Of a DNA stretch of 64,000 nucleotides, positions 19,501 to 27,729 are shown piece by piece. The notes under the pieces were generated by a model. It searched no databases. It was not told the origin of the DNA and saw only the letters and a list, made by a program, of their open reading frames with translations. The DNA is from an uncultured Prevotellaceae bacterium (lineage in GTDB: Bacteria > Bacteroidota > Bacteroidia > Bacteroidales > Bacteroidaceae), in NCBI GenBank assembly GCA_900316445.1, contig ONCZ01000019.1, forward strand, positions 42,710 through 106,709, in the 5' to 3' direction. Position numbers and translations under genes: made by a program. Position 1 is the first letter of the stretch. Every line of letters begins with the position of its first letter.

Positions 19501-19850
19501 CAACTTCTACATTTTTCACACCCCCAACAACTAGATTTTTGATACCATTTCTTACATTTTCTTTTATTTTTTTGTACCTTTTCGTTTCCTTTGTTCTTTT
19601 GGGATAATGGACACATTATGGTTTGCCCTAAATAAGTCGTATAATTATTGCAGAAACTAATAACGCAACTCTCAAATTCTTTTTGGGAATCTGTTGTGTT
19701 AATACCTATCTTGCGAGCAATTTCATTAAGTATTCTATCATCCACATATAACATGATCTCCTGTCCTGATTTGTCAGATAAATAATGATCAATCAGTCCA
19801 TCATTCCAAAGAAAGTACTTATAATATGATTTTTGAAATACTGAGTCCAT
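16545..19850 (-). CDS. 1101-aa protein of unknown family with N-terminal Cys cluster
   Basis: I do not recognise this family. The N-terminal 60 residues are aromatic-rich (YYKYFLWNDGLIDHYL). A lysine-rich Cys cluster follows: C80, C99, C108, C111, C114, C117 and C122, suggesting zinc or Fe-S binding. The middle is alpha/beta without obvious NTPase motifs. Around 730-790 there is a winged-helix-like stretch (LLETAGYVNLDH). The C-terminal 150 residues are beta-rich. No signal peptide or membrane segment is apparent. It lies between the NERD-UvrD helicase (8 nt upstream) and the giant helicase (9 nt downstream), so it is almost certainly a stoichiometric partner, perhaps a specificity or adaptor subunit; that role is inference. 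Confidence 0.75.
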   Translation of the reverse strand: MDSVFQKSYYKYFLWNDGLIDHYLSDKSGQEIMLYVDDRILNEIARKIGINTTDSQKEFESCVISFCNNYTTYLGQTIMCPLSQKNKGNEKVQKNKRKCKKWYQKSSCWGCEKCRSCQLNTCVKDRSDILAVANHVKDLKYYKKNENNKIEIKDGKAILQRLPYFAIVVYLIIKFDNGDTQQWDNLPTIKPASRIYVDELWKSIAKLNELFDKDATVFASEPYAGKIKYHLPLSAPLRNKINDAIYKSGIWRIKDYISFTEIVGRLSRQLERTRYNNELSDILHRCLTNEDYRGIYARKIQAIVDDFNYDEYVENLEERKRTDDYKQTKIKGVFVLAYSIPEDYEEGNPSIQLMTDVHQAIVSEEFEIKEGTSDAIDIYNINFVKVKGDKPIEIKSYTLKNEECNIKSLPIDDVVFLYEYYHTLYIQTRIIRPANSYLILVKNSDEVMQKFEAWCEENDNEIRKNPIERTQGIFGKKWVVYYSTRTLNGQYYTEEQNINNENPIIASKSIIRKSGITNKDGKYFIQSLPCFEMPESFDNDNLLIYLSLVDYQKADICDNYRSIIHKNKLIIDLPDNTPITEGLKVNIKLELPNNVEHVSSFEICGQNICYDVEKLYKYDSLGRLSFDNNQYAICGNRIDNATSPTYKVSYLRKHDEYTGIADDMYLVNLLAACCYDNNKVELSNDRFKDILSYAALRLGIETQHKDYIKNVKRLLETAGYVNLDHSRGTCQIIPPAFTKMPPSLSTGCSNILLTGCYTRKFMLDLMEFCRDNNVKMYKKVFDLDDYYKGILPPMILLQFHFDANAFLKNYHHQCDVLYEQDMASSLLSQSATVSEAFKMFVFSRESESDLQLEPTQNPLLPRIRKDKNRHNTHWYIEKEGQLFAHLDKSLIPWAILYCVSLQTGIIAVLDTNNLFIQAKVSLPMIIRRSLYLMNCGLPTKKKAFVCGNKTNNYYTIMDYYELYSENRANLFAEKMKSTEDDVCLIRNRIGCEKYQMEYWFSETDTNIRRNIYLVLYKEGKRIAIGHKSSAYYVDLKKDVLYEIKGNMNEVLSSFIFGEWKKEDGHLNYYKGEKLLDSRVLNESLFPNPSKDTFKRESLIIL

Positions 19851-19858
19851 ATAAAAAA

Positions 19859-21841
19859 CTAACTATTGATATTCCATTCTACAAAATCCTTATAAATAAC
19901 TGACAGCTGTTTTAACATCTTTCCAATCTCGCTATTTGGATCTTTTAATGTAATAACCAATGTATCGACAGGACGCGTTAAAGGCATAAGTGCCCATAGG
20001 AAGACATTACGTCTTTTAATAATATCTGAATCTAATCCTAATGAGTTCTCGTCTGGAGTATAAGTGTCCATCTTATATTTTATCAGGTCATCGAATTCTG
20101 CGCAAACAACACACCAGCCTTCAAGACCACGACATGAATCATATTGATATAGACGACACTGTCCCTTTGTTGGATATGTTGTTCTCAATTTGTTATTTAT
20201 ACCATCGTAAATCGTTATACCTTTAGATTCGTATGCTTCTGCCAAAGCGAAATGCCTTTCTCCATCATTTCCACGCTCAACTCTAGTTGGCGGTTGGAGA
20301 ATGAGAATATCATAATTTTCACAACCATTCCTTTTACAATTATTTATTAAGTTGTCGTAGGTACTTTTGCGAAAGTTGGGATATATTAATATTTTCCCGC
20401 CAGGAAGTTCATCATTCGGTTTAACTTTCCAATCAATATTTGCTAATTGGGCAAATGAGTTCACGAAAGTAACTAGGTTTGCTTTCTGTCTACGTTCTAA
20501 ATCCATATCTTTTGGCTTCCACAATTCACCATCTTTCAGTCCATCTTCCCATCTCTGTGGGGTATTTGATCTCATAAATTGGTCTACGCCATCTGCCACA
20601 ATCATTCGATGGGATCCGTACACTTTGAATAATATTTTCTTCTCCATATCAGAAAAGTCCTGCGCTTCATCGATAAGGATATAATCCCAATCAATGAAAT
20701 GATTTTCTGCACTATCCTTTAAAACATCTATATCTTCTTTACTACATTCATTAACAACAAAACCATATAACTCTTGCAGTTTTAAGTTATAAATATATTT
20801 GTAGTTATCACTCAATGGAGATAAAGAATCATTTATAACACCCGTCTCTCTCATAAGATTCTGAAAAAAAGAATCAATGGTCTTAATGGAAACTGTCCGA
20901 CCATCAACCTTTGAAGGCATTGGGGTATAGTCTATCAGACGTTTTATATCGCTAACTAAAGCATGATTATATGTAAGAAGCAAGCATCTGCAAGATCTTT
21001 CATCAGCAAGGCGAAACGCCAACTGAAGCAACTGGATTGTCTTGCCCGTACCAGCCCTTCCTTTTACTATTGTTAATTTAGATCCAACCTCTTTCATTAA
21101 CTTATCAACATCCGTACTTTTCTGGCTAAGCAATTCAAATTTGCTTTTAGTTAATCCCAGAGGTTCGCGGCGTTGGGTAAATAAGTCTACAATACTTTTA
21201 TAATCTTCTTTATTCCCATTGAAAGAATCCAAAATGTAAATGTCTTTAGATAACACTACATTCGTCTGTTGAAGCATTACAGAAACAAACTCTCTGAAGG
21301 AAAAACCACTAGGTAACGCATTATCGAGAACCACTCCTCTCATCTTGTTAATGTCAAACTGGTGAAGACCATTAAACCACAATATATCACAAAGAAAAGG
21401 TTTAACGCCTAGTTGATCATTAAGATGATTGAAAAGAGAAAACTTAGCTTCCCTACATTGCTGTGATGCATTCTCCTTACAATTCTTATATCTAACAATG
21501 TAATCGGTTCCTTCATGTTCAACATCAATTGCTGTATGTGACTTCAACTCTATATTCGCAATAAAACTACGAATGTTCAATTCGTTAACAAGTCCATAGT
21601 TTTTGGTATGAATACTTTTTATTGCGAGATTTTCTATCAATCCAATAATTAAAATATCAATATCATCTCTTTTTTGGCCAAAAATTCTTATGCTTGTTAA
21701 AATATAAATGTCTCCTTTTGCATTTGTATACTGCTCAAGATCATTTTCAAATCTTTGTTGAAGAACAATTGCGGCTTTATCTTCGCGAGAAGGTAATGTT
21801 TTGTCTTGTGCAAAACTAACACGATGTATTTTGATTGACAT
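19859..21841 (-). CDS. NERD nuclease-UvrD-like SF1 helicase fusion
   Basis: A 660-residue protein. Residues 20-130 form a NERD (nuclease-related) domain with the PD-(D/E)XK core D62 (DDIDILI) and E98-L-K100 (IELK). After a linker region (about 130-240) comes a UvrD/Rep-like superfamily 1 helicase: Walker A GRAGTGKT 261-268, an LLLTYNHAL motif Ia region, Walker B LIDEAQD 389-395, a late CRGLEGWCVV motif, and a degenerate motif VI (LWALMPLTRPVDTLVI) with TR retained. It probably couples unwinding to cleavage. Second gene of the operon; 62 nt separate it from the NERD-like gene upstream, whose N-terminal 190 residues are clearly paralogous to this one. Confidence 0.85.
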   Translation of the reverse strand: MSIKIHRVSFAQDKTLPSREDKAAIVLQQRFENDLEQYTNAKGDIYILTSIRIFGQKRDDIDILIIGLIENLAIKSIHTKNYGLVNELNIRSFIANIELKSHTAIDVEHEGTDYIVRYKNCKENASQQCREAKFSLFNHLNDQLGVKPFLCDILWFNGLHQFDINKMRGVVLDNALPSGFSFREFVSVMLQQTNVVLSKDIYILDSFNGNKEDYKSIVDLFTQRREPLGLTKSKFELLSQKSTDVDKLMKEVGSKLTIVKGRAGTGKTIQLLQLAFRLADERSCRCLLLTYNHALVSDIKRLIDYTPMPSKVDGRTVSIKTIDSFFQNLMRETGVINDSLSPLSDNYKYIYNLKLQELYGFVVNECSKEDIDVLKDSAENHFIDWDYILIDEAQDFSDMEKKILFKVYGSHRMIVADGVDQFMRSNTPQRWEDGLKDGELWKPKDMDLERRQKANLVTFVNSFAQLANIDWKVKPNDELPGGKILIYPNFRKSTYDNLINNCKRNGCENYDILILQPPTRVERGNDGERHFALAEAYESKGITIYDGINNKLRTTYPTKGQCRLYQYDSCRGLEGWCVVCAEFDDLIKYKMDTYTPDENSLGLDSDIIKRRNVFLWALMPLTRPVDTLVITLKDPNSEIGKMLKQLSVIYKDFVEWNINS

Positions 21842-21903
21842 AATTCTATGAACAACTATAACGGTAAATATTTAAATAAAGATGAAAAAAGTTTTAAAGT
21901 CAA

Positions 21904-23355
21904 TTAGAATGGCAAATCATCGGCTGATGCTGTAGGATCAATTCCACGAATAGTATTCACGTCCTCTCTAACTTCATCCAAGAATATGGAATATGTCAGA
22001 ACTTTATTATGGGGAAGTTTAATCCCTATATCCTCGTTGATTTTGCATGCCAATTCTTGATCATCCAGAAGAAGTTGATTAAATGTATACATGAAAGAAT
22101 CTGATAATAAATATAGGGTAAGAAGTTTGATATACTCTTCATCTGTCAATGCTATATCAACGCTTCGGCGTATTGGGGTAATATCTTTATCGTTGTCGAA
22201 AGCAACGTAAACGAATCTATAATAATATTCACAGAAATCGAGAATTATTTCTGATGGGACATGAGAATCGGTCATATTCATCATACCATCAGGGCCTTCA
22301 AGAGTAATCATACAATCCAAATAGAGTAAATCGTGGAGTTGGCTGTTACGCTCGTATATTTTGTAAAAAGATACCAGTTTTAATGCTTCTTCGTATGTGA
22401 GGTCATTTTTACCCGAGCCTTCGTTGGATAGCACGTCAGATACGACAATCTTCTTAATCTCTGCCAATTCCTCATCCGATATAGGTATTGCATGCACGCT
22501 TGGGCAATCAGGGAAACCTTCCAGCCAGCCACTGCTAAGATATCTGGGTATGCGTGCTTTCTTGTTGTAGAAATAGTCCTTAGCCTTGGCCTCTGCTTCT
22601 GCATATCTCTGTTTTTCGCATTCCTTTTCGTATTCCTCGTTTGAACCATCATCTTCGTTATCATAATAGTCATCATCATAAAAGCCCATATCTTGCAAAA
22701 GACAGGTCATTTCTGACTCAAACTCGTCTGTCGATATACCTGAAGAAAGGATATAGCAGTCATTTTCCTTGTCGTATTGGGGCTTCGTCCCATGGGAGAT
22801 TATTACATCGATGAGGTCTTTGAATTCGAATTCATTTGGCAGAGCGTTAACATTTTGACCTGACGTTATTTTACTCAGTTCTTCCTTAGTCACAGAATTA
22901 AGCCAAATAGCATTTGAAGCGACGACATTAACGCGCTCTGAATTTAGAGTATTTAGCAAATGTGTTCTCTGAAGATCAATATTGTGCGTAACATTCTGTG
23001 TCTCGTTTGAGTATTTTACCCAGATCTGAGAGTCTTTATATGAAACTCTGTCTGCCGGAAGACTATTCAACTCGATCACGACTAAGAAATCTTTTACCAC
23101 TAAATCCTTTTTAGGACCTTTATCCTCTGAAGAATAATAATGTGGCAGAATACAATTTGAGAATTCGCCCCAAACTACGATGTCTATATCTATCAACCAT
23201 AAAAATTCATATAAATGCTTAAAGTTTGATGCAATATAGATCTGCCCTTCGATTTCTTCTGGAATAGATGCTGATAGCATGTCTCTCAACTGTTCTGCAG
23301 CTTGGCTTTCGGGAGTCAAACTGGATATAGATTTTTTTAAAATACTTATGTTCAT
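21904..23355 (-). CDS. NERD-like protein with apparently inactivated nuclease site
   Basis: A 483-residue protein, first gene of the operon. Residues about 15-200 align by eye with the N-terminus of the NERD-UvrD helicase: IDIDIVVWG (D58) matches DIDILIIG; VVIELN (E95-L-N97) matches IELK with the catalytic Lys changed to Asn; AIWLNSV and VNALPNEFEFKDLIDVI match ILWFNGL and DNALPSGFSFREFVSVM. An acidic segment rich in D, E and Y lies at about 228-250, and the C-terminal 230 residues are helical with no motif I recognise. It may be a regulatory or structural paralogue of the helicase subunit. A good promoter precedes it. Confidence 0.75.
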   Translation of the reverse strand: MNISILKKSISSLTPESQAAEQLRDMLSASIPEEIEGQIYIASNFKHLYEFLWLIDIDIVVWGEFSNCILPHYYSSEDKGPKKDLVVKDFLVVIELNSLPADRVSYKDSQIWVKYSNETQNVTHNIDLQRTHLLNTLNSERVNVVASNAIWLNSVTKEELSKITSGQNVNALPNEFEFKDLIDVIISHGTKPQYDKENDCYILSSGISTDEFESEMTCLLQDMGFYDDDYYDNEDDGSNEEYEKECEKQRYAEAEAKAKDYFYNKKARIPRYLSSGWLEGFPDCPSVHAIPISDEELAEIKKIVVSDVLSNEGSGKNDLTYEEALKLVSFYKIYERNSQLHDLLYLDCMITLEGPDGMMNMTDSHVPSEIILDFCEYYYRFVYVAFDNDKDITPIRRSVDIALTDEEYIKLLTLYLLSDSFMYTFNQLLLDDQELACKINEDIGIKLPHNKVLTYSIFLDEVREDVNTIRGIDPTASADDLPF

Positions 23356-23381
23356 ATAATATAGTTTTTAGTTTGTGATTG

Positions 23382-23413
23382 CAAATTTAGGAAAAATAGC
23401 GCTTCAAAGCAAA
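23382..23413 (-). promoter_or_regulatory. Promoter of the NERD/helicase operon
   Basis: On the minus strand: TTTG (23413-23410), exactly 20 nt, TAAATTTG (23389-23382), 27 nt before the ATG at 23355. All four genes downstream are closely spaced and have no other clear promoter. Confidence 0.75.
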
Positions 23414-23567
23414 TAATAAACATTAAAAAAATTAAAAAAACCTCCATAAGCATAAAACAATGCCCGGATGACGATATTTTTGATGACTTTAAGCTTTTGA
23501 ATTACGTTATAAAATTAATCATTTCGGTTCAAACCACCATAAAAAACACATAAAATGTCCTTTTATC

Positions 23568-23598
23568 TTTGAATTCTCGGATATAATTATTATCTTTG
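23568..23598 (+). promoter_or_regulatory. Promoter of the split HEPN/WG gene
   Basis: TTTG 23568-23571, 19 nt, TATCTTTG 23591-23598; the ATG is at 23635. Confidence 0.7.
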
Positions 23599-23634
23599 TA
23601 GCCGGGTTATCACTATAAAATAAAATGTAGAGCT

Positions 23635-23835
23635 ATGAATATCGAGAAAGAACTGACTGACGGATGTGATATGGCGAGCCATGTCTATAGCAATATGTTT
23701 AATTTACTGGAGGAGGCCATGCATGATGGGGAAAAGTTGAAAGAACTCTCCCCTCTTGATTTCTCGGCTTTGGGTTTGTATATAGGCAAGTTCGTGGAGC
23801 AAGAGATCAATAGCTCTGTGGTGCAGAGATTATGA
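23635..23835 (+). CDS. First half of a HEPN-like protein, split from the next frame
   Basis: 66 residues, helical, ending GLYIGKFVEQEINSSVVQRL. The last 40 residues resemble the first helices of a HEPN-like domain (long helix, then a GKxxExEINxSxVQ-type helix). The next ORF starts in an overlapping ATGA and continues with MREFFGIPMPDYY, exactly what would follow in one uninterrupted domain. Either a 1-nt change split one gene, or the two are translated by coupling or frameshifting. Confidence 0.55.
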   Translation: MNIEKELTDGCDMASHVYSNMFNLLEEAMHDGEKLKELSPLDFSALGLYIGKFVEQEINSSVVQRL

Positions 23836-25082
23836 GGGAATTCTTCGGAATACCCATGCCTGACTATTATTGCAAGCCATATCCAGATTCGTCTCGCACA
23901 AAGGCTATTGTACAATGCAGATCCAAGGTAATTCAACTCAATGAGGTTACAGGCTGGGGGGATGATTTATCCTTGAAAACAGTTATGTTGGGTGATGCTT
24001 TCTCTGCTCTGGAACAATCGAAAGCATTAGACAAAAGGGATTTCTTTGCCAAATACCCTTGGTTGAACGACCAAGCCTTCCTTGGGGCCTGGCGCAATCT
24101 TAATAGATTCCGCAACGAGATGGCCCATATCGGAGAAATCATTGATGCTGAGACATTGAAAGAGAATTATGAGCAATTTCTTGTCTTCTTAGAATATATG
24201 CCGAACATCAATCAGGCAAAAAAGGAATTGGCTCCTAAAGGGTATAAACAATCGCTCAAAACGACGAAAAAGAAGAAAGAGGGGAAGTCATATTATGCTT
24301 CTACTAGAAATCGTGATAAAGGATTATCCCCAAAAAAGAATGCCCAAGGCTACCTATATGCAGCAGAAGAACTTAATGAGTGTTTGCCTCGAGGATTAGG
24401 TAGATCCCCCTACTCTTTTTCTGATGATCAAACGAATATCTCTCCAAAGCCAATCCGGCATATTAGTACTTACAACGCAAAAGTGTTTAAGGGGCGAAAT
24501 GGCAAGAAAGGCTTAAAGGACCATACGGGCAACATATTGGTACCTGTGAACTATGACGATTTTGGCTTTTTACCCAAGCCTTTTGATGACTATAAGCGTA
24601 AGTCCGTCATTGCATTATCAGAAGAGAAATATGTACTTGTCGCGCTTGACGGATCCGGCGAGGAACTGACGAAAGAACCCTATGATGAAATCATATTGGC
24701 CAATAAAAGCCTAAGAAACTCTCCCTACGTCTATCGCAAGAATCATATAAAGGCATGGGGAATTATGAACGAATCTGGCAAAGAGATGTGTGATAACATC
24801 ATAGACAATTATATCTGTGGAAAGAACAACTTATGGTACGAAAGCGGAGAGTTGAAGGGTTGTTGGTTCTTCGGCAAAGACTATCCATTCCTGCCTCCCG
24901 TCTTTGACAATATCGAGATGATAGGAAAGCCTGGCGAACCTCTGCTGTTTACACTTGACGGTGTAGATGGATATGTGGAGATCTTTGAAGACGACTACGA
25001 ATTTATCCCCATGTCTGAATTAGACAAGATGGACGCAGAAGATCGAAGGAATACTCTTGAGTGCTGCTTATGTGAGGAATAA
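23832..25082 (+). CDS. HEPN-like plus WG-repeat-like protein
   Basis: 416 residues from the overlapping ATG. Residues 1-130 are the second half of a HEPN-like helical domain with RFRNEMAH (RNxxxH, the HEPN active-site pattern) near residue 94-101. A lysine-rich linker (130-165) follows. The C-terminal part (200-400) has repeated WG-like units such as KKGLKDHTGNILVPVNYDDFG and IKAWGIMNESGKEM. HEPN RNases are frequent in defence and toxin systems, while WG repeats probably bind a ligand or surface; the combination suggests a sensor-effector. The gene is convergent with the next, with only 10 nt between stops. Confidence 0.6.
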   Translation: MREFFGIPMPDYYCKPYPDSSRTKAIVQCRSKVIQLNEVTGWGDDLSLKTVMLGDAFSALEQSKALDKRDFFAKYPWLNDQAFLGAWRNLNRFRNEMAHIGEIIDAETLKENYEQFLVFLEYMPNINQAKKELAPKGYKQSLKTTKKKKEGKSYYASTRNRDKGLSPKKNAQGYLYAAEELNECLPRGLGRSPYSFSDDQTNISPKPIRHISTYNAKVFKGRNGKKGLKDHTGNILVPVNYDDFGFLPKPFDDYKRKSVIALSEEKYVLVALDGSGEELTKEPYDEIILANKSLRNSPYVYRKNHIKAWGIMNESGKEMCDNIIDNYICGKNNLWYESGELKGCWFFGKDYPFLPPVFDNIEMIGKPGEPLLFTLDGVDGYVEIFEDDYEFIPMSELDKMDAEDRRNTLECCLCEE

Positions 25083-25092
25083 GGGGCATTGT

Positions 25093-27654
25093 TTACTCAT
25101 CGATATTCAAACCATATTTATTGACTGTATATACAAACAGTGCAATATATTCTACGATATTCTGAACCAGCGTGACTGGAGAGAGTTCAAGATTTGCTCC
25201 ATGAAGCAGGAGGTTGCGTTTGTATACAAGATCATTCAAGATCTTGCCAAAACCTTTTCTATCTTTATTCCGAAGTGACGAAGCATAATCAGAGAACCCT
25301 TCCTCACATAGTTTATATATCCCATGGCTCTGAGTTGGGCGGTGGGAACTGTCGTAGATCTCCCTTAACAATGCTTCGAAGGCTATTGGCAGATTACGCA
25401 TGTATTGATTCAGATCGTAACGGTCGATGCGTGCATAATGGAACTCATAAATGGTCTGAGGAAGCATATGATTCAGATTATAGTTATCTGAGTTGGATAT
25501 TGTACTGACAAACTTGTCAAGAACTTCGTCGGAGGTTATGCCGTCAAGCCATGACGGGTTGTTATAGAAGGCGAGGTCTTTCTGAAGTGCTTTTTTGACA
25601 TCTGCCCAATTATACTGAGTGGTATAGGATACCGGTTGGCGGGTCTTTTCAGAAACGACAAGTGCCGGAGCTGTCTGTGATTCGTCAACAGACGAGGATG
25701 TGACATCATATTGAACTTCATCCTGAACCTCTTTGTCGGCAACAACCAAATCAAGTTTAATGTAGACACTGCCTCCTTCGTTATAACGGGAAAGACCTTC
25801 GGGAAGATTATCATTACTGCCAAATACCTTCCTGACAAACGTACTATCTACCTTTCCCTCACTCTCGATGCTGTCGACAGCCAAGGTAATGAAGTCTGTC
25901 AGCAGCATTTTATTGTCGGGGTGCTTTCGCAACTCCGTCATAGCTAAGGAATAAAGGATATTGTAGTATTCCGGGAACTTACGATAGAGACCCACCATGG
26001 ATAAGTCTCCATTGTAATCATTCTGAAGCACATCTTCATTGATACTGATATAACCTTTCTCGCGGATAAAGATGAGACCTTTATCGGATTCGCCAGAATG
26101 CTTGTATTTGAGATCCTCCAACACCTTAAGCGGACGACCCGTCTCAAGAATATCGTCTTTGAACTGCTTTTCGAAAGCTATCCAGGACATTTTTTTGCCA
26201 GGTGCATCCTTTAACAGCTCGTATGCATGATTGATTATCCAATTGGTGCGAGTCTGTTTACCCTTGTTCCATGAATACCCAGGATAATTTTCTTCTTCTC
26301 CTTTCTTGACGAAATGGTTCGAATCGTGTGAATCAACATAACAGAGGTTGGTAATTTCCAATCTTATACGGCGTACTGTCAATTTCTTGTTAACTTTACA
26401 CAATTGCCCAACAATATCTGTCAAGTCCTTCCAATAGAAAATAATATGGTTGTCGATGTAGTCTGACATAACCTTATTGGGAAGGTTCAACTGACTGCCG
26501 TCTTCAGAATAATACCATTGTCCCGTCTTTCCATAAGGAAGGAAATCATGTATTGGGCGGTCTTTGAAAGAATTCGACTGTATGCCATTAATATCATACG
26601 TTTCCCCGTATATGGCTTCATAGACAGACTTTACTTTCTTGTGATGAATAAGGCCTCCCTCCTCGAAAATAATCCTCCCCTGGCGCTGATACACTTTCTC
26701 CAGATAACGCGTCTGAATGAAGTATCGGTCGTCGTCATCTTTATCTATCCATGGATGAGAGTTTATAAATCCTTCAATAATCTTAGCATTAAATAAACTT
26801 GCAGCGTTTTTCTTGCAGAATTCTTTTTGAGTTCTCTTTATTAATTCTGAAAGGCTTGTGGGAACAATAGCGTTACAAATGACTCTCTTCAGAATTTTCA
26901 GATGGACCTTTGTGATTTGCACAGAGAAGGCTTCTGTGATGACAATAGGATTCCCCCACTCCTTCAAATCGTTGAAATATGTAAGACCTGCCAAGGTGCA
27001 TGCGAACTCACACTTTTCCGGAGTATCAATCTCGTTGATATCAAAAACGCTGTCGCATGCATGATAAAGCAAGGAGTTCATCATGCTCTTCACTTCTTGC
27101 TGAAAATCCTTTGATATGGAGATATCCTCTACATATTTGTTGCCTTCGAGGAAATCACCAATCATAGAACGTCTAACATTCTCTTTTGTACAACCGACTT
27201 TCTTTGCTATGTCATTTCTGTCCAGATGATCATTAAAGAAATAACTTAATGCCTTGCCATAGTTAATATGCGTGGAGCTTGACGGATGATTAATTAGGAT
27301 TTCTACAGCCTGGCTAATTGCTGCATCCATCAATTTTCCAATCGGCTCGTGCATGTTGCTAACATATGGTATTTCCCTCTTCCTATGACTGAGTAGATCT
27401 TCTATGCTGTATCTCTCCGGAGGGGTAGAAAACTTCACCTTAGGGGCTTCGTATGTAAGTTCTTCTGGTGCAATTGCTGCTATCAATTTATCATAGACTT
27501 CTTTGCCTTTCAGGCCATTTGTATTATACTCTAAAATAAACTTAGCAGCAGTAAAGTGCTTATATCTCAATAACGAAGCTGAATATCTCGGACTTACCTT
27601 GCGAAGCTCGTTATACTCTTTTATAGTAGATAAAACAGTTGTCTTGTCGTACAT
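25093..27654 (-). CDS. Large HTH-rich protein with C-terminal HEPN-like segment
   Basis: 853 residues from the chosen ATG at 27654 (MYDKTTVL); an upstream in-frame ATG at 27693 lies above the -7 box and is excluded. Near residues 145-175 there is a sigma-region-4-like HTH (LDRNDIAKKVGCTKENVRRS). Further winged-helix-like segments occur around 330-480 and 560-660. The last 170 residues are helical with VYKRNLLLHGANL (RNxxxH), followed by a long hydrophobic helix, as in HEPN domains. No exact family is recognised. The arrangement suggests a DNA-binding regulator or sensor with an RNase or dimerisation module. Its promoter carries the CCTTGG element shared with two other genes. Confidence 0.6.
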   Translation of the reverse strand: MYDKTTVLSTIKEYNELRKVSPRYSASLLRYKHFTAAKFILEYNTNGLKGKEVYDKLIAAIAPEELTYEAPKVKFSTPPERYSIEDLLSHRKREIPYVSNMHEPIGKLMDAAISQAVEILINHPSSSTHINYGKALSYFFNDHLDRNDIAKKVGCTKENVRRSMIGDFLEGNKYVEDISISKDFQQEVKSMMNSLLYHACDSVFDINEIDTPEKCEFACTLAGLTYFNDLKEWGNPIVITEAFSVQITKVHLKILKRVICNAIVPTSLSELIKRTQKEFCKKNAASLFNAKIIEGFINSHPWIDKDDDDRYFIQTRYLEKVYQRQGRIIFEEGGLIHHKKVKSVYEAIYGETYDINGIQSNSFKDRPIHDFLPYGKTGQWYYSEDGSQLNLPNKVMSDYIDNHIIFYWKDLTDIVGQLCKVNKKLTVRRIRLEITNLCYVDSHDSNHFVKKGEEENYPGYSWNKGKQTRTNWIINHAYELLKDAPGKKMSWIAFEKQFKDDILETGRPLKVLEDLKYKHSGESDKGLIFIREKGYISINEDVLQNDYNGDLSMVGLYRKFPEYYNILYSLAMTELRKHPDNKMLLTDFITLAVDSIESEGKVDSTFVRKVFGSNDNLPEGLSRYNEGGSVYIKLDLVVADKEVQDEVQYDVTSSSVDESQTAPALVVSEKTRQPVSYTTQYNWADVKKALQKDLAFYNNPSWLDGITSDEVLDKFVSTISNSDNYNLNHMLPQTIYEFHYARIDRYDLNQYMRNLPIAFEALLREIYDSSHRPTQSHGIYKLCEEGFSDYASSLRNKDRKGFGKILNDLVYKRNLLLHGANLELSPVTLVQNIVEYIALFVYTVNKYGLNIDE

Positions 27655-27680
27655 TGGAATGGAAGTTAAATATAATGCTG

Positions 27681-27721
27681 CAAAGATAAACAATTTCTTT
27701 CAAACCTCCAAGGTTTTGAGG
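27681..27721 (-). promoter_or_regulatory. Promoter with conserved CCTTGG/TTTGA palindromic element
   Basis: -7 TATCTTTG (27688-27681), 12 nt, then TTTG (27704-27701), which belongs to a dyad element running to 27721. The same element at the same spacing precedes the genes at 33388 and 40804. Confidence 0.6.
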
Positions 27722-27729
27722 GAAATAAT

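Noticed and set aside
10383-23355. Classical Druantia or DISARM locus
   Set aside because: The helicase is DruE-like, but the DruA-D, DruH, DruM/F/G, DrmC or methyltransferase partners are not recognisable.
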